10,269 nucleotides of DNA from Deltaproteobacteria bacterium (GTDB lineage: Bacteria; Desulfobacterota; DAOWOC01). Positions 7,392 through 10,269 of the stretch are shown piece by piece. The DNA is taken from NCBI GenBank assembly GCA_030642225.1, contig DAOWOC010000014.1:1-10269 (forward strand), given 5' to 3'. The notes beneath the pieces were generated by a model. That model was not told where the DNA came from. It saw nothing but the letters and a program-made list of their open reading frames with translations, and did not search any database. The translations under genes were made by a program, and so were the position numbers. Positions within the stretch are counted from its first letter, which is position 1, and each line of letters starts with the position of its first letter.

Positions 7392-7394
7392 AGA

Positions 7395-8957
7395 ATGAAA
7401 ACAGATGACAATTCAATACTTATCCTTGATTTCGGCTCCCAGTATACGCAGTTGATCGCAAGGCGTATCAGGGAAGAGCGTGTTTATTGCGAGATACATC
7501 CATGCACCCTTTCATTTAAAGAAATTTGTTCCTTTAAACCAAAGGGGATTATACTCTCAGGCGGCCCATCATCAGTTCTTGAGCCTGGTGCACCTATGGC
7601 TGATAAACGTATATTCGAGATGGAAGTGCCGATTCTTGGGATCTGTTATGGAATGCAGTTTATTGCCCATATGCTTGGCGGCAGTGTTGTCGCCTCTGAT
7701 GAATGTGAATATGGGTCAACACGTCTTTTAATAAAGGATTTTAATGGAATTTTTAATCGTCTGAAAGGACGGACTGATGATGATGGATTATTCCGTGTAT
7801 GGATGAGTCATGGTGACAGGATTGAATCTTTTCCTCATAATTTTAAGCTTACAGCATCCAGTGCAAATGCACCGGTCGCCGCCATGATGTCATCAACGCA
7901 TCCTTTCTTCGGGGTTCAGTTCCATCCTGAGGTCGCCCATACAACACTGGGACAGGATATTTTAAGAGGATTTATCTTTGATATTTGTAAATGCCGTCCT
8001 ACCTGGACAATGAATACATTTATTGAACAGGCTGTCATTGATATACAAAAACAGGTAGGAAAAGAAAAGTTGATATGCGCCTTGTCAGGCGGGGTCGATT
8101 CATCCGTAGTGGCCGTGCTTCTTAACAGGGCTATCGGTGCCCAGCTTACCTGTGTTTTTGTCAATAATGGTCTTTTGCGGAGGGGTGAGGCGGAGCAGGT
8201 TAGAAGTATTTTCAGTGAGAATTTTAATATTAATTTTCATTATATTGATGCAAGCGATCGTTTTTTAAAACGTCTTGACGGTGTCTCTGATCCTGAAAAA
8301 AAGAGAAAGATTATAGGCAATCTTTTTATAGATGTATTTGAAGAGGAGGCAAAACGGATTAAAGGCGTAACATTTCTTGCCCAGGGCACACTGTATCCTG
8401 ATGTTATTGAAAGTCTGTCTTTTAAGGGGCCGTCTGCAACCATCAAGAGTCACCACAATGTCGGGGGGCTTCCTGAAAAAATGGACTTAAAACTCGTTGA
8501 ACCATTAAGGGAACTCTTTAAGGATGAGGTAAGAGAACTTGGCCGTGAGTTAGGCCTGCCCAACGAGCTTGTTATGAGGCATCCTTTTCCTGGTCCTGGT
8601 CTTTCAATAAGGATTTTAGGGCCTATTTCAGATCAAAGACTTAAAATACTGAGAAGGGCTGACCAAATAGTTGAAGAGGAGATGCGCATCAATAATTTAT
8701 ATAATAAGGTCTGGCAGGGATTTGCTGTTCTTTTACCTGTAAAAACCGTCGGCGTGATGGGCGATTCCAGAACATATGAATATGTTATTGCCATAAGGAT
8801 TGTGGATTCCCTTGACGCCATGACAGCAGACTGGTCAAAAATACCATATTCAGTGCTTGCCACCATGTCCAACAGGATTATAAATGAGGTTAAAGGGGTC
8901 AACAGGGTTGTGTATGATATTTCCTCGAAACCTCCCGGTACAATAGAGTGGGAGTAA
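7395..8957 (+). CDS. guaA: GMP synthase (glutamine-hydrolysing)
   Basis: This cytoplasmic enzyme converts XMP to GMP using ATP and glutamine-derived ammonia, the step after GuaB. The 520-residue protein is the standard two-function form. The class I glutamine amidotransferase domain (about 1-200) has nucleophile Cys84 in GICYGMQF and the His177/Glu179 pair in FHPEVAHT. The ATP pyrophosphatase domain has the P-loop SGGVDSS at 231-237. The C-terminal dimerisation domain ends in KPPGTIEWE, the normal terminus. All catalytic residues are present. Only three bases separate it from the guaB stop, so the two are translationally coupled. Its stop codon lies inside the first copy of a perfect 22-base tandem duplication, which does not alter the protein. 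Confidence 0.98.
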   Translation: MKTDDNSILILDFGSQYTQLIARRIREERVYCEIHPCTLSFKEICSFKPKGIILSGGPSSVLEPGAPMADKRIFEMEVPILGICYGMQFIAHMLGGSVVASDECEYGSTRLLIKDFNGIFNRLKGRTDDDGLFRVWMSHGDRIESFPHNFKLTASSANAPVAAMMSSTHPFFGVQFHPEVAHTTLGQDILRGFIFDICKCRPTWTMNTFIEQAVIDIQKQVGKEKLICALSGGVDSSVVAVLLNRAIGAQLTCVFVNNGLLRRGEAEQVRSIFSENFNINFHYIDASDRFLKRLDGVSDPEKKRKIIGNLFIDVFEEEAKRIKGVTFLAQGTLYPDVIESLSFKGPSATIKSHHNVGGLPEKMDLKLVEPLRELFKDEVRELGRELGLPNELVMRHPFPGPGLSIRILGPISDQRLKILRRADQIVEEEMRINNLYNKVWQGFAVLLPVKTVGVMGDSRTYEYVIAIRIVDSLDAMTADWSKIPYSVLATMSNRIINEVKGVNRVVYDISSKPPGTIEWE

Positions 8958-8984
8958 TTTTACAATAGAGTGGGAGTAATTTTA
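8939..8984 (+). repeat. Perfect 22-bp tandem duplication spanning the guaA stop codon
   Basis: The unit TACAATAGAGTGGGAGTAAT plus TT occurs twice in a row, 8939-8960 and 8961-8982, and identity runs on for two more bases to 8984. The first copy encodes the last guaA codons and the TAA (8955-8957). The second is untranslated. The lack of any mismatch indicates a recent slippage or recombination event. A 22-base unit shifts frame, but it lies after the stop. Confidence 0.95.
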
Positions 8985-8991
8985 TTATTTG

Positions 8992-9050
8992 ACAGGCTGT
9001 TGTAAAACTAAATTTTTAAAAATTAAAACTTAATAAAATCAACAGGTTGT
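8992..9050. repeat. Nested inverted repeat in the guaA-dnaE gap
   Basis: CTGTTG (8997-9002) is complementary to CAACAG (9040-9045). Beyond a single mismatch the stem extends with ACAG (8992-8995) against TTGT (9047-9050), including one G-U. Inside lies the perfect 14-base palindrome AATTTTTAAAAATT (9011-9024). No T-run follows, so it is not a standard terminator. A perfect TTGACA at 8989-8994 overlaps its left edge and may be the -35 of a dnaE promoter, but no good -10 is seen at the right distance. GC content is low, so part of this could be chance. Confidence 0.45.
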
Positions 9051-9108
9051 AAACCACAAGATATAAAAAAAGACCCATTGCGTAACAGCTTGTTGAGGAG
9101 AAATTTTA

Positions 9109-10269
9109 ATGGCTTCTTCACCTTTTGTTCATCTTCATTGTCATACCCAGTACAGTTTGCTTGATGGTGCGATCAGGCTTGATGACCTTATGGAGAGGGC
9201 CAAATCATTTGGCATGAATGCCGTAAGCATCACTGATCATGGTAATCTTTTTGGCGCCATGGAATTTTATATAAAGGCTAAAAAAGCCGGTTTAAAACCC
9301 ATAATCGGATGCGAGGTTTATGTGACATCAGGGAGTCGTTTTGATAAGACATCCCGTAAATCAGGAGAGTCATTTTTAAACCATCTTGTTTTACTTGCTC
9401 AGGACAGAACAGGTTATGGAAATTTACTTAAAATAGTCTCTTGCGCATATTTAGAAAGTTTTTATTATAAACCAAGGGTTGATAAGGAATTACTGAATAA
9501 ATATAACAAGGGCATTATTGCTTTAAGCGCCTGTCTAAAAGGTGAAATCCCTTATCTTTTACTTAATGACAGAAGGGACGAAGCGATTAAGCAGGCTTCT
9601 CTTTATAGTGATATATATGATAATGGCAGGTTTTTTCTTGAATTGCAGGATAACGGAATCAAGGAACAGGTCATAGTCAATGAAAGGCTTATAAAACTCT
9701 CCGAACATACCGGCATACCTCTTGTAGCTACCAATGACTGCCATTATCTTGAACCAGGGGATGCTGTTGCTCATGATATCCTTCTTTGCATTCAGACAGG
9801 TAAAATAGTTACAGATAAGACACGTATGCGTTTTTCAACTGATCAGCTTTATTATAAATCACCCCAAGAGATGATCAGGGCCTTTTCAAATTGTCCTGAT
9901 GCAATAAAAAATACCATATTGATTGCTGAAAGATGCAACCTTGAAATTGAAACCGATAAACTGTATTTCCCGAGTTTTACCATTGAAAAGGGTGAAACCC
10001 TTGAGGGTAATTTGGGCAAAGATGCCCGTACTGGTTTTGAAATCTTCATGAAACGCCGTGGAGAAAATTATTTCAAAAAAAACAAAAACCCCCTTAAAAA
10101 GTATTATGAGCGGCTTGAAGAGGAACTTGCTATTATTAATAAGATGGGTTTTGCAGGATATTTTCTGATTGTAGCTGATTTTATCAACTGGTCAAAAAGT
10201 AACGATATACCTGTAGGCCCCGGCCGTGGTTCTGCCGCTGGAAGTCTTGTAGCGTTTGCCCTTGGAATT
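9109..10269 (+). CDS. dnaE: DNA polymerase III alpha subunit, N-terminal 387 codons (runs off window)
   Basis: This is the replicative DNA polymerase catalytic subunit; 387 of roughly 1150 codons are present and the frame is open to the last base. The N-terminal PHP domain is evident from [48 protein letters not shown] and NDCHYL. These supply His10, His12, Asp19, His44, Glu69, His92, Cys142, Asp210 and His212, a complete-looking metal-ligand set as in PHP domains with proofreading exonuclease activity. The polymerase region begins with [17 protein letters not shown] and the palm motif [16 protein letters not shown] just before the window end. The catalytic aspartates lie outside. ATG 9109 has GAGGAG at 9095-9100, eight bases upstream. 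The 151-base gap after guaA suggests separate or partly separate transcription. Confidence 0.97.
   Translation, partial: MASSPFVHLHCHTQYSLLDGAIRLDDLMERAKSFGMNAVSITDHGNLFGAMEFYIKAKKAGLKPIIGCEVYVTSGSRFDKTSRKSGESFLNHLVLLAQDRTGYGNLLKIVSCAYLESFYYKPRVDKELLNKYNKGIIALSACLKGEIPYLLLNDRRDEAIKQASLYSDIYDNGRFFLELQDNGIKEQVIVNERLIKLSEHTGIPLVATNDCHYLEPGDAVAHDILLCIQTGKIVTDKTRMRFSTDQLYYKSPQEMIRAFSNCPDAIKNTILIAERCNLEIETDKLYFPSFTIEKGETLEGNLGKDARTGFEIFMKRRGENYFKKNKNPLKKYYERLEEELAIINKMGFAGYFLIVADFINWSKSNDIPVGPGRGSAAGSLVAFALGI

Overview
The window looks like bacterial chromosome from an anaerobic deltaproteobacterium (Desulfobacterota, perhaps Desulfobacterales). This is inferred, not proven. It rests on the moderately AT-rich composition, on a YedE / TusA-like / DUF3343 / sugar-kinase-like gene set of the kind seen in selenium- and sulfur-handling anaerobes, and on the style of the housekeeping genes. 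No rRNA or other firm taxonomic marker is present.

Left part (1-3535). The window opens inside a higBA toxin-antitoxin pair: the end of HigB, then complete HigA. After a 216-base gap holding a possible terminator, a possible promoter and a second strong terminator-like hairpin comes a compact four-gene operon. It encodes a ten-helix YedE-type transporter with conserved cysteines, a small TusA/SirA-like carrier with a CPxP motif, a DUF3343 (putative Se/S carrier) protein with an extra cysteine-rich C-terminal region, and a ribokinase/NnrD-fold enzyme whose start overlaps the preceding gene. Together they suggest import and protein-bound transfer of a selenium or sulfur species. The kinase-like partner is the least understood member.

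Middle part (3536-4137). A minus-strand gene encodes only the helix-turn-helix half of an IS630-family transposase. It keeps an in-frame A AAA AAC slippery heptamer near its end, but the catalytic DDE half is absent. It looks like an insertion-sequence remnant.

Right part (4138-10269) is housekeeping. A minus-strand tRNA-Leu(UAA) has its own near-consensus promoter. Upstream of it lies a minus-strand YciO/YrdC-family gene, divergent from a short Ppx/GppA phosphatase gene. The plus-strand series continues with guaB and guaA (IMP to XMP to GMP, 3 bases apart) and the first 387 codons of dnaE (replicative DNA polymerase III alpha), which runs off the window. The dnaE PHP domain appears to keep a full metal-binding set. 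A perfect 22-base tandem duplication covers the guaA stop codon, and the guaA-dnaE gap holds a nested inverted repeat.

The accessory-looking block (toxin-antitoxin, Se/S operon, IS remnant) sits on the 3' side of the tRNA-Leu gene. That placement is suggestive of an island, but no duplicated attachment site is visible here.
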